Part shown: positions 1-6,344 of the stretch, in pieces | Numbering within the stretch: position 1 is the stretch's first letter | Layout of the letters: each line of letters opens with the position of its first letter | NCBI GenBank assembly: GCA_022447485.1 | Contig: JAKVCH010000116.1 | Location: 1 to 8,345, forward strand | Source of the DNA: Polyangiaceae bacterium | Lineage (GTDB): Bacteria > Myxococcota_A > Polyangia > Polyangiales > Polyangiaceae | DNA: 8,345 nucleotides | Reading direction: 5' to 3' | Notes under the pieces: generated by a model | The model's database searches: none | Told to the model about the DNA's origin: nothing | The model's input: only the letters and a program-made list of their open reading frames with translations | Program-made: the position numbers and the translations under genes

Positions 1-2
1 TC

Positions 3-743
3 TACACAGCGCGACAGGGCTTTCCGGTTGAAATTCAGGCACAATGGGTGCGGGCCTGCCGAGAGCTGGAGAAATTGGCCCAGCGGTTGAATCACACTGA
101 ACTCGCTGAGCGTGCCAAGAAGGCTGGAGATGAATGCAGTGAGCAAATTCAAACTAGATTTTGGTGTCAAGAGACTCAATACCCCTACGATTGTTTGGAG
201 TCTGGTGTAGATAATACCGATAGCATAGGAGATGCATCGATTCGTCCGAACGCTTTGATTGCTCTCGCAACGGCACCAGAAATATTCCCCGGGCGATTAG
301 CTGAAGAAATAGTGAATCGCGTCGAAGAACACTTGCTGACGGAGAGGGGAATTCGCTCGTTGGATCCTCGTTCTCCGCGCTATATCGGCCATTGCGGTGA
401 CACCCTGGAGGAGAGACGAGCCGCTAGCCACCAAGGCACCGTTTGGGCCCATTTACTTCTGTATTACGTGCGGGCTCGACTAGCGCTGCGACCAGACGAT
501 GCCGAATGGCTAACAGACTTAGTGGTTGAGTTAGTCCGAAGCAGTCGAGCTTTGGGTTATATTGCGCAATCTGCTGACGGTGATTCGCCGCATCAACTGA
601 GAGGCAGCCCTACCTACGCATTAGCAACCGCGCTCATACTTGAGGTTCTGGTTGATGATTTGGGTATCGCATCACGCGAAGACTTATTGTTCTCTGGCGA
701 TGCCTCTGAGCAGCCCAGCCACCTGAGCAGCCCAGCCTCCTGA
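3..743 (+). CDS. Glycogen debranching enzyme, C-terminal part (5' end outside window)
   Basis: This is the amylo-alpha-1,6-glucosidase domain (GDE C-terminal family), which removes alpha-1,6 branch glucose during cytoplasmic glycogen breakdown. The frame is open to the left edge, and its first visible residues, ARQGFPVEIQAQW, match the family motif in which a conserved G-x-PVEI-x-A-x-W precedes a helical repeat. The GTG at 48 is therefore internal and not the start. Further family marks are GDASIRPN (visible residues about 76-83), a GIRSLDP segment (116-122), and HQGTVW (143-148), which normally reads YHQGTVWPW; here the flanking residues are S and AH. About 246 residues are visible, roughly the last third of a typical enzyme. 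After a normal family ending near LEVLVDDLG, the tail EQPSHLSSPAS is encoded by a tandem repeat and is probably not conserved. The gene converges with hflC. Assignment to the family is strong; exact substrate preference cannot be read here. Confidence 0.88.
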   Translation, partial: YTARQGFPVEIQAQWVRACRELEKLAQRLNHTELAERAKKAGDECSEQIQTRFWCQETQYPYDCLESGVDNTDSIGDASIRPNALIALATAPEIFPGRLAEEIVNRVEEHLLTERGIRSLDPRSPRYIGHCGDTLEERRAASHQGTVWAHLLLYYVRARLALRPDDAEWLTDLVVELVRSSRALGYIAQSADGDSPHQLRGSPTYALATALILEVLVDDLGIASREDLLFSGDASEQPSHLSSPAS

Positions 744-773
744 GCAGCCCAACCACCTGAGCAGCCCAGCCAC
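706..773. repeat. Four-copy 17-bp tandem repeat spanning a stop codon
   Basis: Four head-to-tail copies of CTGAGCAGCCCAGCCAC lie at 706-722, 723-739, 740-756 and 757-773. Copies 1 and 4 are identical; copy 2 ends CTC instead of CAC, and copy 3 has A for G at one position (AACCAC). Each unit carries a TGA. Because 17 is not a multiple of three, each copy is read in a different frame, and the TGA becomes in-frame only in copy 3 (741-743), which ends the debranching enzyme. The fourth copy lies in the non-coding gap before hflC. The array probably arose by slippage or unequal recombination. Confidence 0.95.
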
Positions 774-849
774 CTCTCTAAAGCATCTCGCTCAATCTTC
801 TCATAGCGATAAGACCAGGCTTGATGAAGCGCGGGCTGGGCCGAGCGAG
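764..849. other. Convergent intergenic region with weak inverted repeats
   Basis: Between the debranching gene and hflC there are two short inverted pairs: GCCCAGCC (764-771) with GGCTGGGC (834-841), and CTCGCTC (787-793) with GAGCGAG (843-849). They cross each other, so both cannot form in one simple hairpin. The loops are 49-62 nt and there is no T tract on either strand. This may slow transcription at the convergent ends, but it is not a standard intrinsic terminator. Confidence 0.25.
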
Positions 850-851
850 CA

Positions 852-1694
852 TTAGTCCCCGCTCATGTACGAAAGTAGACCGTTTTCAGTCGACAAGACG
901 AGCTCTGTATTTGGGTCGATGGTGCGTTCGTAGGCCTCAAGACTGCGACTGAAGGCGTAAAACTCAGCATCTTTGTCAAAGGCAGCAGCATAGATGGCCG
1001 TACTTTCGGCATCGCCCTGGCCGCGGGAGATTTGCGCACTCTTATAAGCTTCGGCGAGGCGAATCGTTTTCTCCTTATCTGCCTGAGCGCGAATTTCCTT
1101 TGCTTCTTTCTCGCCCTCGGCGCGATATTGTTTTGCGATTCGATCACGTTCAGCGCGCATTCGTTTGAAAACCGACTCCTGAACCTCTCGGGGGAGGTCG
1201 GCGCGCTTAATGCGTACGTCGACTAACTCGATACCAAAGGTTGTCAGGTTTTGGCGCGCCCGTTTGGCGACCTCCTGCATCAATGGTTCGCGGCTGCCGC
1301 CAATAATATCGCCAAAGTTATGGCTGGCGATTTCTCTCCGCAATTCGCTGTTGACGATATCGTCGATTCTTGCCTTTGCGCCGACCTCATCGCGCAAAGT
1401 CTTATAAAAGACGAGAGGATCTGTCACTTTCCAGCGGCTAATCGGGTCTGCCAAAAGCCTCTTCTTATCCAGGGTCAGGTATTCATCGGCGCGAGTGTCT
1501 GAGCCAAGGATACGCCTCTCCATGCGGTGCACTGTATCTGCAAAGGGGACCTTGAAGTAGAGCCCGGGTTCGGTGGCACTTTTCTTGAACTCGCCAAAGC
1601 GAGTAACGATTCCAAGCTCGTACTCCTGCATGATGAAGATGGATTGCAGACCGACGAATAGTACGAATGCAGCGAGAAAAGAGAAAAGCTTCAT
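852..1694 (-). CDS. hflC: HflC, FtsH protease modulator subunit
   Basis: HflC is an SPFH/Band-7 (prohibitin-like) protein. With HflK it forms a large membrane complex around the FtsH AAA protease and modulates degradation of membrane substrates. The 280-aa product begins with a single membrane helix (about residues 4-22), which leaves the body on the periplasmic side. It continues with the Band-7 domain (QEYELGIVTRFGE at 23-35; GLYFKVPF at 44-51; ADPISRWKVTDP at 82-93). It also has the signature RMRAERDRIAKQYRAEGEKEA near 178-198 and a long charged helix to about 225. E. coli HflC is somewhat longer (334 aa); the shorter length is common elsewhere. The ATG overlaps the hflK stop as ATGA, with AAAGGA seven bases upstream, so it is translated with hflK. 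The end SYMSGD shows no frameshift or damage. Confidence 0.95.
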   Translation of the reverse strand: MKLFSFLAAFVLFVGLQSIFIMQEYELGIVTRFGEFKKSATEPGLYFKVPFADTVHRMERRILGSDTRADEYLTLDKKRLLADPISRWKVTDPLVFYKTLRDEVGAKARIDDIVNSELRREIASHNFGDIIGGSREPLMQEVAKRARQNLTTFGIELVDVRIKRADLPREVQESVFKRMRAERDRIAKQYRAEGEKEAKEIRAQADKEKTIRLAEAYKSAQISRGQGDAESTAIYAAAFDKDAEFYAFSRSLEAYERTIDPNTELVLSTENGLLSYMSGD

Positions 1695-2728
1695 CGTGAT
1701 GTCCTTTCTGTTTGACGGGAAGAGGGGGCGCCCGCTGACTGGGGTGGTTTACGCGAGCGTTTCTTCGCAACGGCAGCCCGCTGCCCGATTTCTAAGAGTG
1801 GAAGAGTCGAGCCGGGCAGTTTGGCGTCGAGAATTGTCTTTTGGGGCGTGCTCTTTAAGACATTCTCCATGGCTTCCAGGTAGAGACGTTCCTTCGTGAT
1901 CTGGGGAGCTTTCTCGTATTCAGCGTAGACTGCGTCGAAGCGTTGAGCATCGCCTTGGGCCCTTAAAATACGCTCGGTCTTGTAGGCCTCTGCATCGAGA
2001 ATTTGTTTCTTCGCTTCTCCCAGGGCGCGAGGCAAGATATCGGCCCGGTAACCCTGGGATTGATTGATGAGTTCGGCCTTCTTTTCGCGAGCACGGACGA
2101 CCTCGTGGAAAGCATCACGTACTTCTTCTGGTGGGTCGACGCTTTGCAGTTTCACCTCGGTGATTGTCATCCCGCTCAAGTAGGCATCCATGAGCTTCTG
2201 CAGGAGCTCACGCGTTTCGGTTTGCACGGTACTTCGGCCCGTGGTGATCGCTGCGTCGATCGTTGTTCGTCCAATTACACTTCGCAACGCGACTTCGGCT
2301 GTGGCTCGAAGAGTGGCCTCTGGTTCAGCCAATCGAAAGAGGTATTGGCTGGGGTTCGTCACGCGGTATTGAACAATCATATGGGCATCGACGATATTTT
2401 CGTCGCCCGTGAGCATTTGCGCCTCTTCGGCGACGGCTTTATCGCCGCGGAAACCCACCTCCATACGTCTTACGTTCTCGACATTGACTATATTGACCTC
2501 CTCAATGATGGGGTAGCGGAAGTGTAGGCCAGACCCCCGTCGGTCCACTTCTTTGCCAAGTCGCCTGACGACAGCGACCTCCCCAGGGCCCACCTGGAAG
2601 GTCGAGCGATAGAGAGTGATTCCAAGAATCGCCAGGAGTAGGAGAGGAAGAAATCGCGAGGAGCTCTTCCCAAATTGATTCATCACTTCTGCAGTGACAT
2701 CGGCAGGATTTTTGGGTTTGGCATTCAT
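1691..2728 (-). CDS. hflK: HflK, FtsH protease modulator subunit
   Basis: HflK is the partner of HflC in the SPFH/Band-7 complex that encloses and restrains FtsH at the inner membrane. The 345-aa product has a short cytoplasmic N-terminus, one membrane helix (about 25-40) and the Band-7 domain. Family-typical segments are QVGPGEVAVVRRLG (45-58), MLTGDENIVDAHMIVQYRVTNPSQYLF (105-131, reads as the HflK signature), VIGRTTIDAAITTGR (151-165) and SVDPPEEVRDAF (196-207). A helical stalk follows, with GEAKKQILDAEAYK (237-250), and then RLYLEAMENVL (281-291). The end, from about 321, is a low-complexity basic tail (KKRSRKPP then S/R/T). The Gly/Met/Gln-rich N-terminus of E. coli HflK is absent, as in many other phyla. 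I see no strong Shine-Dalgarno before the ATG at 2728; the ATG at codon 16 is an alternative start just before the helix. Overlap with hflC shows an hflKC operon; hflX is not next to it. Confidence 0.95.
   Translation of the reverse strand: MNAKPKNPADVTAEVMNQFGKSSSRFLPLLLLAILGITLYRSTFQVGPGEVAVVRRLGKEVDRRGSGLHFRYPIIEEVNIVNVENVRRMEVGFRGDKAVAEEAQMLTGDENIVDAHMIVQYRVTNPSQYLFRLAEPEATLRATAEVALRSVIGRTTIDAAITTGRSTVQTETRELLQKLMDAYLSGMTITEVKLQSVDPPEEVRDAFHEVVRAREKKAELINQSQGYRADILPRALGEAKKQILDAEAYKTERILRAQGDAQRFDAVYAEYEKAPQITKERLYLEAMENVLKSTPQKTILDAKLPGSTLPLLEIGQRAAVAKKRSRKPPQSAGAPSSRQTERTSR
1702..1707 (-). promoter_or_regulatory. Ribosome binding site of hflC
   Basis: The minus strand reads AAAGGA with seven bases to the hflC ATG at 1694. 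It lies inside the end of hflK and supports both the chosen start and coupled translation. Confidence 0.7.
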
Positions 2729-2810
2729 CAGATTACGGGAGAGCTAGAGGTGCAGGATCCACAACAGGAAGGATGAAGTAGGTGTGCGAGGGGTGCAAGT
2801 GATTTGAGGC

Positions 2811-2834
2811 AGCCCAAGGATATATGCTCGGGCT
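2811..2834 (-). other. Stem-loop between the DUF3293 gene and hflK
   Basis: On the minus strand, arms AGCCCGAG and CTTGGGCT can form an eight-pair stem (one G-U) around an eight-base loop, CATATATC. On the plus strand the G-U pair would be a C-A mismatch, so the structure favours a minus-strand RNA. It lies 48 bases after the DUF3293 stop and 82 bases before the hflK start. No U tract follows, so it may be a weak terminator, an RNA-stabilising end or a leader hairpin of hflK. The surrounding 154-bp gap (2729-2882) probably also contains the hflK promoter, but I see no convincing -35/-10 pair. Confidence 0.4.
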
Positions 2835-2882
2835 AACTTTATTGAGCTGAGGTCATGAAGAAACCCAGCGCTAGGCAGCTTG

Positions 2883-3350
2883 TTAGTGTCTGACTCGCCA
2901 GTTACCGGGGTAGGTTTTTCCCAACTCATCACAAGTCGGGTCTGTGATGACCAATTCGGGTTGAGCGTCTTGGGAGTGGAGGATGCAGTTTTGGCGGAAG
3001 GTTCGACCAAAATCGAGAGCTTCTTGTCGTTCGATGCCGTGAACGAGCCAGGATGGCTCTCTCCATGAGGCATCAGGGTCGTCATCGAATCCAACACAGG
3101 CTTCTACGCGGTAACAGCCGAGTATCAGCAGGTCGCGCATCACGAGATGCCTCTGTTCATTCACTCTTCTCGGCAAAAGCATGGAGCGAGGGTTGTAAGC
3201 TGTTAGAATAGCAAAGTTACTATTGAGGATTTTAGGCAGCGTTGACTTATCGTTAATGGTTTCACCATCGATGGAAGTACGAATCAGCCCATCTGAGGAC
3301 GGAAGCTCGTAGATTGTACTAAAGTAAGAGCGGAGAAGGTTCTGATCCAT
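2883..3350 (-). CDS. DUF3293 domain-containing protein
   Basis: This is a small (155-aa) soluble protein of unknown function that matches my memory of the DUF3293 family pattern. It has a hydrophobic strand running into TAYNPRS (FAILTAYNPRS, 46-56) and a conserved N-E pair (64-65) at the start of a helix ending MRDLLILGCYRVEACVGF (71-88). An acidic turn with W-x-E-x-S-W-L-V-x-GI follows (DPDASWREPSWLVHGI, 91-106), then EALDFGRTFRQNCIL (110-124). No signal peptide or membrane helix is visible, so it is probably cytoplasmic. Family members are single-domain proteins of about this length, so the gene looks complete. The ATG at 3350 is the first in frame, with GGGAG about 12 bases upstream, which is a weak site. 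It lies 100 bp after the response-regulator gene on the same strand and may or may not share its transcript. The family name is recalled by pattern, not by a search. Confidence 0.72.
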   Translation of the reverse strand: MDQNLLRSYFSTIYELPSSDGLIRTSIDGETINDKSTLPKILNSNFAILTAYNPRSMLLPRRVNEQRHLVMRDLLILGCYRVEACVGFDDDPDASWREPSWLVHGIERQEALDFGRTFRQNCILHSQDAQPELVITDPTCDELGKTYPGNWRVRH

Positions 3351-3416
3351 AATATTCTTTGACTCCCACGAGAGCGGGGCTTTTGGCCAGTGCTTGTTGA
3401 ATTTAGCTTAATTTTT

Positions 3417-3430
3417 GTGAAATAATTCAC
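3417..3430. promoter_or_regulatory. Short perfect dyad upstream of the DUF3293 gene
   Basis: GTGAA-ATAA-TTCAC is a perfect five-base inverted repeat with a four-base centre, in the AT-rich 100-bp gap between the response-regulator stop and the DUF3293 start, 66 bases before that ATG. Its size fits a transcription-factor half-site pair or a small hairpin. On the minus strand it is followed by an A-rich run instead of T, so it is not an intrinsic terminator for the regulator gene. Five-base dyads arise easily in AT-rich DNA. Confidence 0.25.
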
Positions 3431-3450
3431 CTGAGGAAGGAGTTGTGCAC

Positions 3451-4188
3451 TCAGTCGCTCACCTCGAGCTCCTCGCCGCCAGCGAAGCGATAACCGACTC
3501 CTCGGACGGTCAGGAGGTGTTCGGGTGAACCCGTGTCGACTTCTAGTTTTGCTCGTAGCTGTAAGAGAAAGTTATCGATGGTACGCAAGGTCCCATAATG
3601 GTCGGGACCCCAAACCTTTGTCTGAATATCTCCCCGGGCGAGAACTTCTCCCTGGGCTTCGACGAGGCACCACAGAACATCCAATACGGTGGCGGTGAGT
3701 TCGATAAACACACCATCGCGGTGCACCTCTCGACTGCGGGCATCAATGGATAAACTGCCCGCTCGAACGAGGCTGATTTTCTTTTTCGGTTGAGAACGCG
3801 CGATTCTGTCGCGGCGCAAAACTGCCTTAATTCGCGCGAGAAGCTCTGCCAAGCTAAAGGGCTTGGTAATATAGTCTTCCGCACCTAATTCCAATCCGAG
3901 AACTTTGTCTTGCTCGGAACTACGGGCGCTGAGCATAATCACAGGGACTGTTTTTTCAGCAGCCCGTAATCGTCGAAGAACTTCAAGACCATTCTCTTTC
4001 GGCAGCATGATATCAAGGATAAGCAGGTCAAACTCCTCGGAGAGGGCTAGTTCGAGTCCGGTCTGACCATCGTCAGCGGTACGGACCACATAACCTTCTG
4101 CTTCCAGGTTCATTTTTAGACCAAGGCTGATACTTTCATCATCCTCAATAATGAGTAAGCGGGCTGTGGCTGATTCTTCTTGCTTCAT
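3451..4188 (-). CDS. OmpR/PhoB-family response regulator
   Basis: This is a DNA-binding transcription regulator of a two-component system. The 245-aa product has an N-terminal receiver domain (about 9-125) with the acidic pocket E15-D16-D17, phospho-acceptor Asp59 in LLILDIMLP, switch Ser87 in VIMLSAR, aromatic switch Tyr106 and Lys109 in DYITKPF. The C-terminal winged-helix domain (about 142-238) has IELTATVLDVLWCLVEAQGEVLAR, a recognition-helix region (LRTIDNFLLQLRAKLE, 201-216) and the wing VRGVGYRF (228-235). All residues needed for phosphorylation are present. The closest familiar layout is PhoB-like, but the target genes cannot be read from the sequence. The start overlaps the kinase stop by ATGA, with AAGGAG eight bases upstream, so kinase and regulator are made from one transcript in the order kinase then regulator. 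Confidence 0.95.
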   Translation of the reverse strand: MKQEESATARLLIIEDDESISLGLKMNLEAEGYVVRTADDGQTGLELALSEEFDLLILDIMLPKENGLEVLRRLRAAEKTVPVIMLSARSSEQDKVLGLELGAEDYITKPFSLAELLARIKAVLRRDRIARSQPKKKISLVRAGSLSIDARSREVHRDGVFIELTATVLDVLWCLVEAQGEVLARGDIQTKVWGPDHYGTLRTIDNFLLQLRAKLEVDTGSPEHLLTVRGVGYRFAGGEELEVSD

Positions 4189-5102
4189 GAGGGGGACTCC
4201 TTAGGAAAAACGAGGGAGAAGGTGCTTCCTCTATCTAAGGTGCTTTCTAGACGAATTTGCCCTTGATGAGCTTTCATGACGTGGTTGACGATGGCTAAGC
4301 CCAGGCCTGAACCATCTTGTTCCCGAGCGAGTCGATCATCGACCCGATAAAACTTTTGAAATATTCGCTTTTGCTCGGAAGAGGGGATGCCAATCCCATT
4401 ATCAGTGACGGAGATGTAAATATGATGAGCAGTCTCTGCGCATTCAAGTCGGACCTGGCACGGTGAGCCCCCATATTTTGCGGCATTAGTGAGCAAATTA
4501 AGAATAGCATCAGAAATTGCGCCGCGATCGGCTTCGAGTTCGAGGGTGCCTGGCGGCAAGGCAACGCTCAGCTCCACGTCTCGACGTTCCCTCATCGATT
4601 CGAACGCAGTGGCTGCAGACTGGATGATGGAGCGAACATCGGTATTGGTCTTATGATAATTGCGCCGGCCGCTTTCCATTTGCCCCCAATTCAGGAGGCG
4701 ATCGATTAACTCCTGAAGGCGGGTTGTCTCTCGTTCTAGCGCTGCGATGCATTGCCCTTGAGCTTGTGAATCGTCGCGACGTAGGGATAGCGTCTCTGTA
4801 AATAGGCGGATGGATGTCAGAGGCGTACGTAGCTCGTGACTGACTTTGGATACGAAATCGCTCTGCAGGCGCGAGACGTTGGCTTCACGGCGAACAAAGA
4901 CCCATACTAGAACGCCACCGGTGATGGTCGCCCCCGAGAGGGCCAGTACCAAAATACCCATCAAGAGGTTGAGCTCGATATCTCCGAGAAAAAGGAGAGC
5001 TACACCCAGAGCAAGTAAGAGAGCTGTGGGTAATACGATCAAGGAGACGAGAAGCAGAACGATTCTTCTGTACCCAAAATCCGCCAAATCCCGTGACCCC
5101 AT
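4185..5102 (-). CDS. Sensor histidine kinase, intramembrane-sensing type
   Basis: This kinase is the partner of the adjacent OmpR-type regulator. The 305-aa product has two membrane helices (about 13-39 and 45-70) joined by only a few residues around GDIELN, so there is no periplasmic sensor domain. No HAMP domain is seen: after RREANVSRLQ the dimerisation box starts at once, with phospho-acceptor His89 in VSHELRTPL. The catalytic domain has the N box (AISDAILNLLTNAAKYGG, 195-212; Asn206), G1 DNGIGIP (234-240), an F-box region IFQKFYRVD (247-255) and G2 GSGLGLA (264-270). All catalytic motifs are intact. This architecture usually senses membrane state or a membrane partner protein. No Shine-Dalgarno is visible before the ATG at 5102, but no other start codon is available upstream before an in-frame stop at 5145-5147. 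Confidence 0.93.
   Translation of the reverse strand: MGSRDLADFGYRRIVLLLVSLIVLPTALLLALGVALLFLGDIELNLLMGILVLALSGATITGGVLVWVFVRREANVSRLQSDFVSKVSHELRTPLTSIRLFTETLSLRRDDSQAQGQCIAALERETTRLQELIDRLLNWGQMESGRRNYHKTNTDVRSIIQSAATAFESMRERRDVELSVALPPGTLELEADRGAISDAILNLLTNAAKYGGSPCQVRLECAETAHHIYISVTDNGIGIPSSEQKRIFQKFYRVDDRLAREQDGSGLGLAIVNHVMKAHQGQIRLESTLDRGSTFSLVFPKESPS
4197..4202 (-). promoter_or_regulatory. Ribosome binding site of the response regulator
   Basis: The minus strand reads AAGGAG with eight bases to the ATG at 4188. It sits within the last codons of the kinase gene and fixes the regulator start. Confidence 0.75.
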
Positions 5103-5221
5103 ACAAGAAGAATAGTGTCTATCCGACGGGAGCCCAGAAGATTTTCATGAATTCGATTTCGCTCTCGTTGGCATTGCCCTAGGTACAGATGAGTGCTCGA
5201 GAGTGAGAGGAAAAGGCTTTT
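5103..5221. promoter_or_regulatory. Divergent promoter region between kinase and PDZ-protein genes
   Basis: This 119-bp gap must carry the promoters for the kinase-regulator transcript (minus) and the PDZ-protein transcript (plus), because the genes point away from each other. I found no convincing sigma-70 pair on either strand. It has an imperfectly placed inverted pair, CTCTCG (5162-5167) and CGAGAG (5198-5203), and small palindromes CCTAGG and CTCGAG. None is strong enough to name as an operator. The regulator may bind here and control both directions, which is an inference from position. Confidence 0.5.
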
Positions 5222-5884
5222 GTGGGAAATATAAAGACACGGTTTTTTTTCCTGATTCTTTTGCTTCTAGTCGGGCTCTGGGGCAGAGCTTTCCTCGTTG
5301 ATCGACTTATTGAAGAGTCTTGTTTCCGTTTGCACTTCATTACAGAGTCGTTTTCTCATCTTTTTCGGAAGGCCGAGGCTGTTCAGGATCAGGATTCCCT
5401 ACCCACTCTATTCGTTGAAGAACAGATGGAAGAAGTGGTTGTCCCGAACTCCACGCAAAGAATTCCTTCTGTCGCTGAACAGGGGGGCGTCAATCAAGCT
5501 ATTCCTTCGCCTCGAATTGCCTCTCGCCTCACGGAATCCGAAGCTCAGCAGGAAAGGGTAAGAGTACGAAAATTCACCCTAGCCAAGAGTCGGGTATTAG
5601 CTCTCGCGCGGAGAGGATTTATTCCCCAAGGAAGGGAGGTTCCGGCGGCGAATGGCTTACCGGCCGGTATCGCTTTGCAAGGAGTTGAGGGTGTACTGCC
5701 TGATCTCAAGAATGGGGATCGGCTTGTTGCGATTCAAGGAATAGCGACCACGAGTCAGGCTCAGGCCGTCGAATTGATTTTGGCTGCGCGTTCTTCAAAA
5801 GCACCGACCCTGAGGATAGATGTTCTCCAGCCGAGAGCCGGAGGCCTCCAGCGTTTGGAAATTCTCGTCGAACAGCCTTACTAG
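5222..5884 (+). CDS. Membrane-anchored PDZ protein similar to the GspC C-terminus
   Basis: The 220-aa product has a short basic N-terminus (MGNIKTR) and one hydrophobic helix (about 8-25), followed by a low-complexity, probably flexible linker (about 50-110). The C-terminal domain (about 114-220) reads like the PDZ end of GspC from type II secretion. It starts with an F-x-L-x-x-S-x-V helix, then REVPAANGLPAGIALQGVEGV (138-158), the carboxylate-loop-like LKNGDRLVAIQGI (162-174), a helix SQAQAVELILAAR and a final strand LQRLEILVEQPY. GspC has the same order (N-terminal helix, linker, PDZ), but its HR domain is not evident here and no gsp genes are nearby. It could thus be a solitary GspC-like envelope protein. 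Start is GTG at 5222, the first start after an in-frame stop at 5204-5206, with AAAAGG five bases upstream. A run of eight T (5243-5250) lies in codons 8-10. Function is unknown; the domain call is from pattern. Confidence 0.65.
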   Translation: MGNIKTRFFFLILLLLVGLWGRAFLVDRLIEESCFRLHFITESFSHLFRKAEAVQDQDSLPTLFVEEQMEEVVVPNSTQRIPSVAEQGGVNQAIPSPRIASRLTESEAQQERVRVRKFTLAKSRVLALARRGFIPQGREVPAANGLPAGIALQGVEGVLPDLKNGDRLVAIQGIATTSQAQAVELILAARSSKAPTLRIDVLQPRAGGLQRLEILVEQPY

Positions 5885-5947
5885 GCGGGTGGCGTGCTCC
5901 GTCTTTTCCCGACAGCGCAGGCGCAAGCGAGAGAATTTCTGATGGAA

Positions 5948-5953
5948 TACAAT
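5948..5953 (+). promoter_or_regulatory. Possible -10 element upstream of yggX
   Basis: TACAAT matches the -10 consensus at five of six positions and sits in a locally AT-rich patch in the 168-bp gap before yggX. At a 17-base spacing the -35 position reads AAGCGA, which does not match, so the promoter is uncertain. It would give a leader of roughly 90 bases. Confidence 0.2.
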
Positions 5954-6052
5954 AATTTAGAGGAAATGAGAGTCGGCTACTGGAGTGTGTCTAGGACGCT
6001 GCTATGACGCTTCAAGCTCTCTTGCGTGAGGGCTTCTTGAGGAAGTTTCGCG

Positions 6053-6325
6053 ATGTCACGAATGATTGAATGTGTGAAGTTGGGTCGACAAGCTGAGGGT
6101 TTAGAGAAGCCTCCGCTCAAAGGCGACGTGGGTCAGAAGATTTTTGATCATGTATCGAAAGAAGCCTGGCAGATGTGGCTCGAGCATTCGAAAATGTTGA
6201 TCAATGAGTACCGGCTTGATTTGACGAGCGAGCAGGGGCAGCAAATCTGGTACACCGAGATGGATAAATTCTTTTTCGGTGAAGGTTCGGCAGCTCCGCC
6301 CGATTTCGTGAACAACGAAAGCTGA
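6053..6325 (+). CDS. yggX: YggX, Fe(2+)-trafficking / oxidative damage protection protein
   Basis: YggX is a small cytoplasmic protein that supports Fe(II) handling and protects or repairs oxidation-labile Fe-S clusters. The 90-aa product has the family length (E. coli 91 aa). It starts MSRMIECVKLGRQAEGL, with conserved Cys7 where E. coli has MSRTIFC, followed by GQKIFDHVSKEAWQMWLEHSKMLINEYRL, in which the S-K-E-A-W and M-L-I-N-E cores are conserved. The next helix, QQIWYTEMDKFFF, matches the E. coli stretch with E-M-x-x-F-x-F, and the acidic end is typical. An AGGA site nine bases before the ATG at 6053 fits. In E. coli yggX follows mutY and mltC is next; neither is present here. The gene follows the GspC-like gene by 168 bp and ends opposite an unknown gene, with a hairpin between them. 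Confidence 0.93.
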   Translation: MSRMIECVKLGRQAEGLEKPPLKGDVGQKIFDHVSKEAWQMWLEHSKMLINEYRLDLTSEQGQQIWYTEMDKFFFGEGSAAPPDFVNNES

Positions 6326-6344
6326 GTCTGGAGTGCCCGTCGTT

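Noticed and set aside
706..773. CRISPR array
   Set aside because: The units are 17 bp and directly adjacent, with no spacers.
764..841. GCCCAGCC/GGCTGGGC pair as a terminator of the debranching gene
   Set aside because: The loop is about 62 bases, there is no T tract, and one arm is simply part of the tandem repeat.
2744..3097. 117-aa minus-strand frame overlapping the DUF3293 gene
   Set aside because: Most of it overlaps the DUF3293 coding sequence in another frame; its composition is low in hydrophobic core and it has no family pattern.
5162..5203. CTCTCG/CGAGAG pair and small palindromes as an operator in the divergent gap
   Set aside because: Six-base matches 30 bases apart in a GA/CT-rich stretch are expected by chance.
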